Below are positions 46,001 through 53,877 of a DNA stretch of 64,000 nt, one piece after another. The notes under the pieces are model-generated. The model was given only the letters and a program-made list of their open reading frames with translations, was not told where the DNA came from and made no database searches. Source of the DNA: Paenibacillus sp. MSJ-34 (GTDB lineage Bacteria; Bacillota; Bacilli; Paenibacillales; Paenibacillaceae); NCBI RefSeq assembly GCF_018918005.1, contig NZ_JAHLPR010000001.1, positions 1 to 64,000 on the forward strand. The letters run 5' to 3'. The translations under genes were made by a program, and so were the position numbers. Position 1 is the first letter of the stretch. Each line of letters starts with the position of its first letter.

Positions 46001-47143
46001 CTCGACCGCGAGGAGCTGCTGCTCCCGGACTATATGCTGGCGAAAGGACGCAGCTATTTGGATTGGATCGGCCCGTCGCTTGTTCGTCATCGCGACGCCG
46101 AACCGTTGCGCCGGTTCGGAGGCATGTCCGGCCCCGGAGCGGCATGCCTTGCCGAGGATCGCTCCTTATGGCGCATCACCGTGCTGCAAGCCGGCGAAGT
46201 GCAGCAATGGGACGCTGCGGGAGCCGCAGCCGTCGATCAGGATGAAGAGTATGCGGAGAAGCTGCATGCCGTTATAAATTTGGAGCCGTACGTTGCGGCG
46301 CCTATATCGGATCGCGAATCGACAGACCCCTTGGCTGCGGACGATCCAGCGAAGGATCGGACGGAGATCGCGCGCAGGCTCGAATGGACATACCCGCATC
46401 GGCGCTGGAGCGGAATCGCCGCAAAGTCGTCGGTGTCGGAGATGAAGAGGCTGCTGGACTGGGAAGACGAAGAAGGAATTCCTAACCTGCTGACGGATAT
46501 GGCGATGGAGAAGGAAGCGCGGCAAGAAGCTGCGGACGATTCGCTTTCCCTTCATTTGCGGCGGCCGCGTTTTATGGAGAAACGGAAATTGACGCCGGCC
46601 GAACGGGGAACGGTGTATCATCTTGTCATGCAGCATATGCCGATTGCGGCGGCTGCGGAGGTGCCTGTCGTCGAGCAAACGATGGATGAGTTGATTCTGA
46701 AGAAGATGTTGACGCAAGAGCAGCGGGAGGCGATCGACGCATCCAGTGTGGCCGCGTTTTTCGCGGGCGAAATCGGCCGGAGAATGGCCCGGGCCGAGTG
46801 GGTGAAGCGGGAGGTGCCGTTCAGCTGCGGATTGCCGGCGCATATCGTCTATCCTCAAGTCGCTTCGGCGGGCCAGGACGATCCCCGGGCGCAAAATTCG
46901 GACCATGAAACGGTGCTGATCCAAGGCGTGATCGACTGTATTTTTGAAAGCGAAGGCTCGTTAGTGCTGTTGGATTATAAAACCGATCGAATCGCCCCGG
47001 GCGGGGAAAACGTACAAGCGGCGGCGGAACGCCATCGTTTCCAATTGGAACTGTACGCGCAGGCGATCGGGCAAATCTGGAAGCGGCCCGTACGGGAGAA
47101 GATTATATACTTTTTCGACGGTTGCCATATCGTTTCGTTGTAG
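43019..47143 (+). CDS. addA: Helicase-nuclease subunit AddA
   Basis: A 1374-residue UvrD-like helicase and RecB-like nuclease, longer than the Bacillus protein of about 1230. N-terminal WTDDQWQAIA and the P-loop AAAGSGKTAVLVERI (about 32-46), Walker B LLDEYQDTNMVQEA, helicase motif VRIMTIHKSKGLEFPVVFV and the C-terminal nuclease SLVLLDYKTDRIAPGG are complete. The extra length is in two low-complexity inserts: an acidic one near 555-580 (ETEEEEDG) and an Ala-rich one near 735-785. ATG 43019 has AAGGAGGA at 7 nt; earlier in-frame codons overlap addB. Confidence 0.96.
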   Translation: MDMIAKPENSQWTDDQWQAIARQGENILVAAAAGSGKTAVLVERIIRKICSEDEPINVDQLLVATFTKAAAAEMRERIREALEKQLELRPEAEHLRRQLALMNRASITTLHSFCLEVIQRYFQLIPLDPAFRIANETEAELLRQEVLEELFEDRYASEPEESGFRRLVDWFSGERSDEAMFRLVQGLYDFSRSHPWPDDWLRAMAASFGVQDVESLGRSAWAASIMADVRLALNGAAGLLEQARQIAGLPGGPVPYTENLTEDMNVVSALRAAAERQPWETMHEAFAQAEFGKLKACRGDQYDKELQDRVKQLREQAKKQIGELKEQLFRRPPEAFLAEMQTIGPLMAELSEFVIEFGSRYEQAKRDKGFVDFSDLEHYCLKILRHPDSTFERTLPSAAALEYQTQFAEVLLDEYQDTNMVQEAIVELISRPGAGNRFMVGDVKQSIYRFRLAEPGLFLQKYKQYPTVSEGVGLRIDLARNFRSRQEIVDSVNCIFRQTMNESVAEISYDERAELVCGANYPVGEAAFGQNYAAELLLIERAGSGDAGEEVERDITGGSEPETEEEEDGQGAPAKLDKEEMETARLEARAIAARIRSLTGENGKPFQVFDKQTKSMRPVTYRDIVILLRATQQWAPLMIEQLRLEGIPAYAELNTGYFQATEVEVVLSLLQTIDNPQQDIPLAGVLRSPMYGLSAEELAQIRIQGKGMPFYDAVRQWVDSDAIAASGGVSEEARADIALAEAAAAVEDAGAATQRLAADELSRAAKERAAFAAVDADTAGHENLSGKLTRFLRQLERWRDEARQGSLAELIWRIYRETGYYDWVGGLPGGTQRQANLRALYDRARQYESTSLRGLFRFLRFIERMRDSGGDLGTAKALGEQEDVVRIMTIHKSKGLEFPVVFVAGLNKRFNQQDISSAFLTHKQLGFGPKFVDQELRISYPTLPSLAIARQMKMELLAEEMRVLYVALTRPKEKLYLVGTVKNMEKTAQAWGQALDREELLLPDYMLAKGRSYLDWIGPSLVRHRDAEPLRRFGGMSGPGAACLAEDRSLWRITVLQAGEVQQWDAAGAAAVDQDEEYAEKLHAVINLEPYVAAPISDRESTDPLAADDPAKDRTEIARRLEWTYPHRRWSGIAAKSSVSEMKRLLDWEDEEGIPNLLTDMAMEKEARQEAADDSLSLHLRRPRFMEKRKLTPAERGTVYHLVMQHMPIAAAAEVPVVEQTMDELILKKMLTQEQREAIDASSVAAFFAGEIGRRMARAEWVKREVPFSCGLPAHIVYPQVASAGQDDPRAQNSDHETVLIQGVIDCIFESEGSLVLLDYKTDRIAPGGENVQAAAERHRFQLELYAQAIGQIWKRPVREKIIYFFDGCHIVSL

Positions 47144-47244
47144 GGCGCACGACGCTAGCCTATTTCCCTTCGCTCCGGTAGCCGCAGGCCTATAGATGAA
47201 TATCATAGAGTATCAGAATTCATCTTGGGAGGTTAAACGGTCGT

Positions 47245-47520
47245 ATGGAAAAAAGTCATGCATATGAAATATGCGTCAAACATATTCATCGCTACGTCCG
47301 TGTGCAGATGAGGGACGGCTGCTATTACGAAGGGATTATCGAGAAGGTTGACGAGAAATACTTATATTTGGCCGTTCCGATCGGCGGCGAACCGTATCCG
47401 ATGCCGAGAGCCTTTACTCCTTATGGATACGGATTTTACCCGTATTATCCGATTCGCTTCAGAAGGTTGATTCTTCCCCTTGCGGCTTTGCTGGTGTTAT
47501 CGTTAATTCCTTATTATTGA
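47245..47520 (+). CDS. Small membrane protein of unknown function
   Basis: 91 residues. The first half has an Sm-like strand pattern (YVRVQMRDGCYYEGIIEKVD, then EKYLYLAVP), followed by a Pro/Tyr-rich stretch (YGYGFYPYYPI) and a C-terminal membrane segment (LILPLAALLVLSLIPYY). I know no function; it may be a spore or envelope protein. GGGAGG is about 12 nt before ATG 47245. It follows addA by 101 nt, so it may be the third gene of that operon, and a strong terminator follows. Confidence 0.75.
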   Translation: MEKSHAYEICVKHIHRYVRVQMRDGCYYEGIIEKVDEKYLYLAVPIGGEPYPMPRAFTPYGYGFYPYYPIRFRRLILPLAALLVLSLIPYY

Positions 47521-47535
47521 TTGCGATTTGTTCTG

Positions 47536-47567
47536 AACCTTTAAGCGTCGAGCTTAAAGGTTTTCTT
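47536..47567 (+). terminator. Intrinsic terminator
   Basis: An 11-bp stem AACCTTTAAGC (47536-47546) / GCTTAAAGGTT (47552-47562), loop GTCGA, then TTCTT. Confidence 0.9.
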
Positions 47568-47638
47568 ATAAAGGGGAAGAAGGGGGGAGAAGTCTGTTGT
47601 CTGGAAGGGGGGCGAAAATGGCCGATTATCCGTCGCTT

Positions 47639-47823
47639 ATTGGAATTTATCCAACCGAATTACCCTTTTCGACTCCACCCCCCCACTCTCCATTGGAATC
47701 TGTCCAATAAAATCTTCTTAAATAGAATGAAAAAACGAAAATTGGCTTGGGTTTATTGGATATTTTCCAACGGTGGCGTATTGTTAATCCTAAAATTTCC
47801 AATCATATTGGGCATATTCCAAT
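47639..47823. repeat. Phased four-unit palindrome array B
   Basis: Four units of form ATTGGA-N5-TCCAAT, centred at 47647, 47700, 47763 and 47815. Centre distances are 53, 63 and 52 bp, matching array A at 29573 although the unit sequence is different. The rest of 47568-47977 has no credible gene; the short ORF over this interval has no site or family. Confidence 0.85.
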
Positions 47824-47977
47824 GATCGACCGCCGCTGTCCGGAAGATTGCCGAAAAGCTGTATTCGACTCACAGCGCCCCGGTTGGCTCGTCTGGATCC
47901 GCATGTTAGACGGAGCGAACAGGCAGGACAGCGGTTCTCCCCCTTTTGCTCGATAAGACGTTGCGTCTGCCTTCCTC

Positions 47978-48007
47978 TTGAATGTGACGATGCAAATTAG
48001 GTATGAT
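47978..48007 (+). promoter_or_regulatory. Sigma-A-like promoter for the HIT gene
   Basis: TTGAAT (47978-47983), 18-bp spacer, TATGAT (48002-48007), about 37 bp before the start codon. Confidence 0.55.
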
Positions 48008-48043
48008 GGAGGGAAAGAAAATACGAATGGGGGTACATAATTG

Positions 48044-48406
48044 ATGGATTGCATTTTTTGTAAAATTGTCGAAGGTTCGATCCCGTCCCGCAAAGTGTTC
48101 GAGAACGAGCTGGTGTTGGCTTTCCACGATATCCAGCCTGCGGCGCCGACGCATGTGCTCATTATTCCGAAGAAGCATATCGCCGCGATGAACGACGTGC
48201 AGGACGAAGATTTGGCGTTGATCGGAGAAATTCACCGCGTGGCGAAGCAGATTGCGAAAGAGCTCGGCATCGCGGATTCGGGATACCGTCTCATCAACAA
48301 TTGCGGCCCGGACAGCGGCCAAGTGGTATTTCACATCCACTACCATCTGCTCGGGGGCGCAAAGCTTGGCGCGCTGGTCGGAACTTCCGCGTCCCATGCG
48401 GAGTGA
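48044..48406 (+). CDS. HIT-family (histidine triad) nucleotide-binding protein
   Basis: A 120-residue HINT-type protein that hydrolyses nucleoside phosphoramidates or related AMP conjugates. The N-terminal CIFCKIVEGSIPSRKVFEN has the zinc-type cysteines of this branch, and GQVVFHIHYHLLGG holds the histidine triad HIHYH. ATG 48044 is chosen; TTG 48041 is equally spaced from the GGGGG site. It is a stand-alone gene with its own promoter. Confidence 0.94.
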   Translation: MDCIFCKIVEGSIPSRKVFENELVLAFHDIQPAAPTHVLIIPKKHIAAMNDVQDEDLALIGEIHRVAKQIAKELGIADSGYRLINNCGPDSGQVVFHIHYHLLGGAKLGALVGTSASHAE

Positions 48407-48438
48407 TCGGTTCCGAGGAAAACGATGTACGGGCGAGG

Positions 48439-48468
48439 TTGACACTCTATTTCTTTTTAACATATAAT
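48439..48468 (+). promoter_or_regulatory. Sigma-A promoter for rpsU-yqeY
   Basis: TTGACA (48439-48444), 18-bp spacer, TATAAT (48463-48468); both boxes are consensus. The rpsU start is 60 bp downstream. Confidence 0.8.
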
Positions 48469-48527
48469 GTAGTTTGATGAACCGTGTTATTCGTCTTGGA
48501 CGGTCTGGTCGGAGGGAGGGAAAACTG

Positions 48528-48701
48528 GTGTCTGAAACGAAAGTTCGCAAAAATGAGACAATTGATGCTGCACTTCGTCGCTTTAAGCGCTCCATCGCTA
48601 AGGATGGCGTATTGGCTGAGGTGAAGAAACGTAAGCATTATGAAAAGCCAAGCGTAAAGCGCAAGAAAAAGTCCGAGGCTGCTCGTAAGAGAAAGTTTTA
48701 G
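48528..48701 (+). CDS. rpsU: 30S ribosomal protein S21
   Basis: A 57-residue basic ribosomal protein, with [20 protein letters not shown] and the conserved C-terminus [18 protein letters not shown]. The GTG start at 48528 gives the usual (M)SETKVRKN beginning and lies after GGAGGGAGGG. The upstream in-frame ATG codons from 48474 would lie at the transcription start and are rejected. The next gene yqeY is 16 nt downstream, as in Bacillus. Confidence 0.97.
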   Translation: MSETKVRKNETIDAALRRFKRSIAKDGVLAEVKKRKHYEKPSVKRKKKSEAARKRKF

Positions 48702-48717
48702 GAGGATCTACACAACG

Positions 48718-49161
48718 ATGAACTTAAGCGAACGATTGAACGAAGATATGAAGCAAGCGATGAAAAGTCAAGACAAGTTCAAACTCTCCACCATTCGAAT
48801 GGTTCGTTCGGCGATTAAAAATCTTGAAATAGATTTGAAAAGAACTTTGGATGACAATGAAGTGCTTGAAATTCTAGGTCGTGAAATCAAACAGCGAAAA
48901 GATGCCCTCCAAGAATTTGAGAAGGCGGGTCGTGACGATCTTGCCGAACCTTTAAAAGCAGAAATCGAAATTATTGGTCAATACCTTCCTGAGCAGCTTT
49001 CCGAAGAAGAAATTCAAGTGATCGTACAGCAGACCATCCAGGAAACCGGTGCTTCTTCGAAAGCGGAAATGGGAAAAGTAATGAGCGCCTTGATGCCGAA
49101 AGTGAAAGGGCGCGCGGACGGTAAGACGGTGAACCGTTTGGTTCAACAATTTCTGCAATAA
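48718..49161 (+). CDS. yqeY: GatB/YqeY domain protein
   Basis: A 147-residue helical protein: MNLSERLNEDMKQAMKSQDK, then IRMVRSAIKNLEID, EIKQRKDALQEFEKAGR and the C-terminal KVKGRADGKTVNRLVQQFL. YqeY resembles the tail domain of the GatB subunit of tRNA amidotransferase, which contacts tRNA, but its own role is not established. AGGAGG precedes the ATG. It is followed by a terminator and is co-transcribed with rpsU. Confidence 0.95.
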   Translation: MNLSERLNEDMKQAMKSQDKFKLSTIRMVRSAIKNLEIDLKRTLDDNEVLEILGREIKQRKDALQEFEKAGRDDLAEPLKAEIEIIGQYLPEQLSEEEIQVIVQQTIQETGASSKAEMGKVMSALMPKVKGRADGKTVNRLVQQFLQ

Positions 49162-49177
49162 ACGATTCCAAATTAAA

Positions 49178-49207
49178 AACACTCCTAGCGATAGGGGTGT
49201 TTTTTTC
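49178..49207 (+). terminator. Intrinsic terminator after yqeY
   Basis: Stem AACACTCCTA (49178-49187) / TAGGGGTGTT (49192-49201) with one wobble, loop GCGA, followed by TTTTTTC. Confidence 0.9.
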
Positions 49208-49315
49208 ATTTTTTCGCAACTGGACGTTGGAGATTCGCGATGTTGTGATACAATAAACACGAAACGACTTGGGTGATCTTGCGTATTACGTAGTAACTTG
49301 AAAGGAGGATCGCGC

Positions 49316-50689
49316 TTGCATATGATGATGAAACGCCTCGGTTTTGCCGTTGTCGCCGTATTGATGACGCTTCTTGTGACGGCAACCGTTTTTACGGGCC
49401 GGCCTGCCGCCGCTTTTGCGGAGGGAGCGAACGGGTCCGTTGACGGATACGTGTATGTGATCCCGGTAAAGCAGGAAATCGATTCCGAATTGCAAAGGTT
49501 TATGGAGCGGGCTTTTGCGGAAGCGCATCAAAATAAGGCCGGCCTAATCCTGCTAACGATGGACACGCCCGGAGGCCATTTAACCAATGCTGAGCAGATC
49601 GGCGCCTTAGTGGAAAGCTCGAAAATTCCGACCGCTGTATTTATTCAGGGCAAAGCGGCTTCCGCAGGAAGCTATATCGCTTTGAACGCGGATAAAATTA
49701 TGATGACGCCGGGAAGCGTTATCGGCGCCGCCGCGCTCGTGGACGGCTCGGGCAAGCTTATTGAAGATCCGAAGTTGATCGGGCATTGGTCCGCTGAAAT
49801 GCAGGCGGCGGCCGAGGCGAACGGACGCAACAAGGCGATCGCCGCAGGCATGGTCGAAGTAAACGCCGTCGTGGAAATGAAAGAAATTAACAAAACGAAA
49901 CAAAAGGGTGAAATTATTTCGTTAACGGCCGCCGAAGCGCTGCAGGTCGGATTTTCGGACAAAACCGCCAATTCGCTTGAGGAAGCGCTGCAGTGGCTTG
50001 GAGCGTCGCCGGATCGGCTCGTTCACGTCGAGTTGACATTTTCGGAGAAATTGGCGGCCTGGCTCACCAGTCCGGTCATTTCGACTCTCTTGTTGTTTCT
50101 TGGGATAGCCGGCGTTGCCATTGAGTTGATCGTCCCCGGCTTCGGCGTTCCCGGAATCGTCGGACTGCTGTCGTTCGGCTTATATTTCTTCGGCAATTAT
50201 GCAGCGGGATTTGCCAAGAACGAATCGCTGCTACTGTTTATCGTCGGCATCGTTCTGCTCGTATGCGAGCTGTTTATCCCCAGCTTCGGCATACTGGGCA
50301 TACTAGGCTCCGTCAGCTTGATTGCCGGCGTCGTTACGGCGGCCTACAGTACGTCGAACGCGCTCGTATCGCTCAGCATCGCTTTTGCGGCCGCGCTTGT
50401 CGTCGTAATCATATTCGCGATTGTGTTTAAACGGCGCGGCGTATGGAATCGATTTATTTTGAAAGACCAGCTAACGAAGGACGCCGGTTATATTCCCGCA
50501 GAGTCGAAGGAATCGCTGCTTCACAAAGAAGGGATCAGCGTGACGCCGCTTAGGCCGGCCGGTTCCGCGTTAATCGACGACGAGCGAATCGACGTGGTGA
50601 CGGACGGAACGTTCGTTCAAGCCAACAAACCGATTATTGTGGTGAAAGTCGAAGGAACCCGCATTGTCGTCAAAGAGCGTAAAGAGTAA
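49316..50689 (+). CDS. NfeD-family membrane protein with ClpP-like serine protease domain
   Basis: About 457 residues. A signal-type N-terminus (to about residue 40) is followed by a ClpP-class protease domain with LLTMDTPGGHLTNAEQIG and the catalytic-type Ser in KAASAGSYIALNADKI, four or more membrane helices from about 250 (ISTLLLFLGIAGVAIELIVP) and a C-terminal OB-fold NfeD domain (GSALIDDERIDVVTDGTFVQ). Long NfeD proteins work next to flotillins; the floA gene follows by 47 nt. TTG 49316 is 7 nt from AAGGAGG; ATG 49322 is 13 nt away and is the alternative. It corresponds in place to Bacillus yqeZ. Confidence 0.9.
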   Translation: MHMMMKRLGFAVVAVLMTLLVTATVFTGRPAAAFAEGANGSVDGYVYVIPVKQEIDSELQRFMERAFAEAHQNKAGLILLTMDTPGGHLTNAEQIGALVESSKIPTAVFIQGKAASAGSYIALNADKIMMTPGSVIGAAALVDGSGKLIEDPKLIGHWSAEMQAAAEANGRNKAIAAGMVEVNAVVEMKEINKTKQKGEIISLTAAEALQVGFSDKTANSLEEALQWLGASPDRLVHVELTFSEKLAAWLTSPVISTLLLFLGIAGVAIELIVPGFGVPGIVGLLSFGLYFFGNYAAGFAKNESLLLFIVGIVLLVCELFIPSFGILGILGSVSLIAGVVTAAYSTSNALVSLSIAFAAALVVVIIFAIVFKRRGVWNRFILKDQLTKDAGYIPAESKESLLHKEGISVTPLRPAGSALIDDERIDVVTDGTFVQANKPIIVVKVEGTRIVVKERKE

Positions 50690-50736
50690 GCCGGGAACGG
50701 CGTAGAATGAACAATTTTTAGGAGGTATATGTTTGA

Positions 50737-51738
50737 ATGGAGCCGTCAACGATTAGCTTTTTACTTATTGCCGCAGTAGTGATTATCGTTTTGTTCGTGT
50801 TTTTAAGCTTTTTCCCGATTATGCTGTGGATTTCGGCGCTTGCGTCCGGCGTGCGCATCGGTATCATTACGCTGGTGGCTATGCGTTTGCGCCGCGTTAT
50901 TCCGAGCAGAATCGTCAATCCGATGATTAAGGCAACGAAGGCGGGACTTGGTTTATCGATCAACCAGTTGGAAAGCCACTTCCTCGCCGGAGGTAACGTC
51001 GACCGCGTCGTCAATGCGTTGATCGCCGCGCAGCGGGCCAATATTCCGCTAGAGTTCGAGCGGGCGGCAGCGATCGATTTGGCGGGCCGCGACGTATTGA
51101 TGGCGGTGCAGATGAGCGTTAACCCGCGCGTCATCGAGACGCCGACGGTTGCCGCTGTCGCGAAGGACGGCATCGAAGTGAAGGTCAAGGCGCGCGTAAC
51201 GGTACGCGCTAACATCGACCGCTTGGTCGGGGGCGCCGGGGAAGAAACGATTATCGCCCGCGTCGGCGAGGGAATCGTTACGACCGTCGGTTCCAGCGCA
51301 TCGCATAAAGACGTATTGGAAAATCCGGATTTGATATCCCGCACCGTTCTCGATAAAGGGCTGGATGCCGGAACGGCGTTCGAAATTTTGTCGATCGATA
51401 TCGCGGACGTCGACGTAGGCAAAAATATCGGAGCGAACTTGCAAACCGAGCAAGCGGAAGCGGATAAGCGAATCGCGCAAGCGAAGGCGGAGGAGCGCCG
51501 CGCGATGGCGGTGGCGCAGGAGCAGGAGATGAGAGCTCGCGTCGTCGAAATGAGAGCGCGAGTGGTCGAATCCGAATCCCAAGTGCCGATTGCGATGGCG
51601 GAAGCTTTGCGCACAGGCAAGATTGGCGTAATGGATTACATGAATTTGAAAAACATCGAAGCGGATACGCAAATGAGAGGTTCCTTGGGCAAAATGGGCG
51701 AATCGGGCCAAAACAACAGCACGAACGATGAAAGTTAG
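50737..51738 (+). CDS. floA: Flotillin-like protein FloA (YqfA)
   Basis: A 333-residue membrane scaffold protein of functional microdomains. One N-terminal membrane anchor ([20 protein letters not shown]) is followed by the SPFH-type region ([20 protein letters not shown]-like segment at about 155-175) and a long Ala/Glu/Arg coiled coil ([20 protein letters not shown]). It ends with [20 protein letters not shown] as in Bacillus YqfA. AGGAGG is 11 nt before ATG 50737. It is co-transcribed with the NfeD gene upstream. Confidence 0.95.
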   Translation: MEPSTISFLLIAAVVIIVLFVFLSFFPIMLWISALASGVRIGIITLVAMRLRRVIPSRIVNPMIKATKAGLGLSINQLESHFLAGGNVDRVVNALIAAQRANIPLEFERAAAIDLAGRDVLMAVQMSVNPRVIETPTVAAVAKDGIEVKVKARVTVRANIDRLVGGAGEETIIARVGEGIVTTVGSSASHKDVLENPDLISRTVLDKGLDAGTAFEILSIDIADVDVGKNIGANLQTEQAEADKRIAQAKAEERRAMAVAQEQEMRARVVEMRARVVESESQVPIAMAEALRTGKIGVMDYMNLKNIEADTQMRGSLGKMGESGQNNSTNDES

Positions 51739-51746
51739 GCTGCGAG

Positions 51747-52220
51747 ATGGAAAAAATACTCGATTGGATCATTAGCAATCCGTACCTGTTCGTCGTGCTG
51801 ATCGGCGCGCTGCTCGCATCGTTGTCGAAGAGCAACAAATCGAGAAAACCGACGAACCGTATGCCCACCTTTGGCGGAGACAACGGCCGTATGCAGGAGC
51901 CGGACCGGTCCGATGACGCAGGTCCCGGCGGAGAATCGGCGTTTCCCGATCGGTGGGAGAGAGAGCCGGCGGTGCGGCAGCAATCGGTTTTCCGCGACGA
52001 GAGACCGAGAGAATTGGAGACGGAGCGCCCTTCGATCTTGTCCCAACCGGTACGAACGTCCGGCCCTATTGCCGCGTTGTCTGACCATGAGGCAACTTCC
52101 GGGAGCGTCCGTCCATCCGACATCGCTCCGTCGTCCGAAGAATTGGCCAAAGGAGTGATATGGGCCGAAATTTTAGGCCCGCCTCGCGCCAAGCGCCCTT
52201 TCAATGCGAGAAGAAAGTGA
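51747..52220 (+). CDS. Small membrane-anchored protein of unknown function
   Basis: 157 residues. One membrane segment near the N-terminus (NPYLFVVLIGALLASL) is followed by a Ser/Arg/Glu-rich, probably disordered tail (KSNKSRKPTNRMPTFGGDNG) and a short conserved-looking end (GVIWAEILGPPRAKRPF). I do not recognise the family. It lies 8 nt after floA and before a terminator, so it may belong to the same microdomain operon. Confidence 0.75.
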   Translation: MEKILDWIISNPYLFVVLIGALLASLSKSNKSRKPTNRMPTFGGDNGRMQEPDRSDDAGPGGESAFPDRWEREPAVRQQSVFRDERPRELETERPSILSQPVRTSGPIAALSDHEATSGSVRPSDIAPSSEELAKGVIWAEILGPPRAKRPFNARRK

Positions 52221-52248
52221 GTTTATTTTATAACGTAAAGTGACGAAG

Positions 52249-52289
52249 AACGTCCTACCATCGTTTTTGATGGATTAGGGCGTTTTTTT
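52249..52289 (+). terminator. Intrinsic terminator of the NfeD-floA operon
   Basis: Stem AACGTCCTACCA (52249-52260) pairs with TGGATTAGGGCGTT (52270-52283), with a small internal loop, followed by TTTTTATT. Confidence 0.8.
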
Positions 52290-52311
52290 ATTGTAACGGA
52301 GGTGTTTATTT

Positions 52312-52986
52312 ATGGATTTTGAAATTGCCCATGCCGCTTGGATTCGCTCCCATCTCGATCGGAGGGCGGGGGAACGGAAAGGAAGGCTGGAACGCGGACA
52401 TCGCCATGGGGAACTATCGTTTCTGCTCCATGTATGGTGGCCCCTCGTCGGACATTTCGATCATTTGCATCCCGAATACGAAGTGCTGGATTGGCGGGGG
52501 AGGTCTTATTTCGCCGATTTCGCCTGGCTGCCGCATCATACGAAAATCATTTTCGAGATCAAAGGCTTCGGTCCCCATGTGCGCGATATGGATCGAAAGC
52601 GTTATTGCGACGAATTGAACCGGGAGACGTTCCTGCAAACGATGGGATTCCGCGTCATTTCCTTCTCTTACGACGATGTGGCGGATCGTCCCGAGCTATG
52701 CATGACGCTGCTGCGTATGCTGCTCTCGCGCTATCAAACCTTGCAAGCTTCCGACGTTCTCGCCGACCGCGCCGGCAAAGAAATCGTTTTGCTCGCATTC
52801 GAGCTGGCGCGTCCCATTCGCCCTAAGGATGTGGAGAACCATCTGGGAGTGGATCACCGGACAGCGGTCCGACATTTGGACGAGCTTTGCAAGAAAGGCT
52901 GGCTGAAGCCGCTTCCGAGCGGGAAAGGGCTGCGTATTTTCAATTACGGATTAGCCCGGACGAACTGGCAGGAGTGGGAGTGGTGA
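52312..52986 (+). CDS. PD-(D/E)XK nuclease-like protein with C-terminal winged helix
   Basis: 224 residues. The middle has a Vsr/DUF559-type nuclease core: Asp69 in SYFADFAWLP, Glu82 and Lys84 in IIFEIKGFG, then a helix with NRETFLQTMGFRVISFSYDD. The C-terminal part (about 150-220) reads as a winged helix: RPIRPKDVENHLGVDHRTAV then RHLDELCKKGWLKPL. It may be a nuclease that binds specific DNA, or a regulator on an inactive nuclease scaffold. No methyltransferase or toxin partner is next to it. GGAGG precedes ATG 52312. Family naming is by motif only. Confidence 0.7.
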   Translation: MDFEIAHAAWIRSHLDRRAGERKGRLERGHRHGELSFLLHVWWPLVGHFDHLHPEYEVLDWRGRSYFADFAWLPHHTKIIFEIKGFGPHVRDMDRKRYCDELNRETFLQTMGFRVISFSYDDVADRPELCMTLLRMLLSRYQTLQASDVLADRAGKEIVLLAFELARPIRPKDVENHLGVDHRTAVRHLDELCKKGWLKPLPSGKGLRIFNYGLARTNWQEWEW

Positions 52987-53171
52987 CGGCGCGAGAGTAC
53001 GACGAAGAGAAAGGCGTCGAAGGAAGGATGCGGATGTAGAAGAAGCGGTGAAGAGAAAAGCGTAGAAGGAGCTATGCTATGCGGATGTGGTAAACGAAGC
53101 GGGCGAAGCGGTGATTTAATGACTCGGTTGCAGGATCGCCATCGTCGCCGTTTATATCGGGAATCAATTGA

Positions 53172-53355
53172 GTAACTGCAAAAATCCAGTAATTTGGGTG
53201 TGAAAATCGTTTTTAGTACGCAGCAACTGCAAATATCCATCTAATTTTTTCATTTATGCGATTTTATTGTCATTTTGGCAGAAATAAATGGAAAATTGCA
53301 GTTACTCAGGCGAATTTCATCTAAATCGGCTTATGTAAATGGATTTTTGCAGTTA
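53172..53355. repeat. Phased four-unit inverted array C
   Basis: Two forward units (GTAACTGCAAAAATCCA at 53172; GCAACTGCAAATATCCAT at 53223) and two reverse units (ATGGAAAATTGCAGTTACT at 53288; ATGGATTTTTGCAGTTAC at 53339). Core spacing is 51, 72 and 51 bp, so the whole array is a dyad. The rest of 52987-53583 holds no supported gene. Confidence 0.85.
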
Positions 53356-53583
53356 CATCGGCGAGGGAACGGGGGATAAGCCGTTTTCGCGACGACGGCG
53401 ACGGCAAACGAGCGGCAGCCGAGCAAAATTAGCACCTGAGCACCAAAGGGGTTGAATCGCCGTCAAGCGCCGCGGCTTCGGGCGAAGCTTCCGCCAAAAC
53501 GACGAAAGCTTCATAAATCAAATACTCCAAGCATATTTTGTAAAGTACATAATGTATTGCTACAGGGGAGGTCTTACGCGAAT

Positions 53584-53877
53584 ATGCGCCGTATCGCTCG
53601 CAAATTACGGAAAATGACCGCAGAGCTGCTCGATTTGCCGCAAGACGTCGTCTTCGATTTGCCGCGGTTCACGATGATCGGCAACATGCAGCTGTATATC
53701 GAAAACCATCGCGGTGTGCGCCATTTTTCCAGCGAACAATTAAGGCTGACCCTGACTACCGGAGAAGTGGAAATCCAAGGGAGCGATCTGGTGATTCGCT
53801 CTATTCTTGCGGAAGAAGTGTTCGTTGAAGGCAAAATCACGAATATTCGATATTATGGAACGGGGGAAGCGAAATGA
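53584..53877 (+). CDS. yqfC: Sporulation protein YqfC
   Basis: A 97-residue protein matching Bacillus YqfC along its length: MRRIARKLRKMTAELLDLPQ, DVVFDLPRFTMIGNMQLYIE, NHRGVRHFSSEQLRLTL and AEEVFVEGKITNIRY. In Bacillus it is made in the mother cell under sigma-E and is needed for normal sporulation; its molecular role is unknown. ATG 53584 is 12 nt after GGGGAGG, a bit far, but the upstream frame is unrelated to the family. It overlaps yqfD by ATGA. Confidence 0.93.
   Translation: MRRIARKLRKMTAELLDLPQDVVFDLPRFTMIGNMQLYIENHRGVRHFSSEQLRLTLTTGEVEIQGSDLVIRSILAEEVFVEGKITNIRYYGTGEAK

Noticed and set aside
29573-47823. The regularly spaced palindromes could be read as CRISPR arrays
   Set aside because: Only four units of 15-21 bp, units diverge within an array, spacers are 31 or 42 bp, and no cas gene lies nearby.
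47517-47825. 102-codon ORF after the small membrane protein
   Set aside because: It covers a strong terminator and array B, which explain the sequence better.
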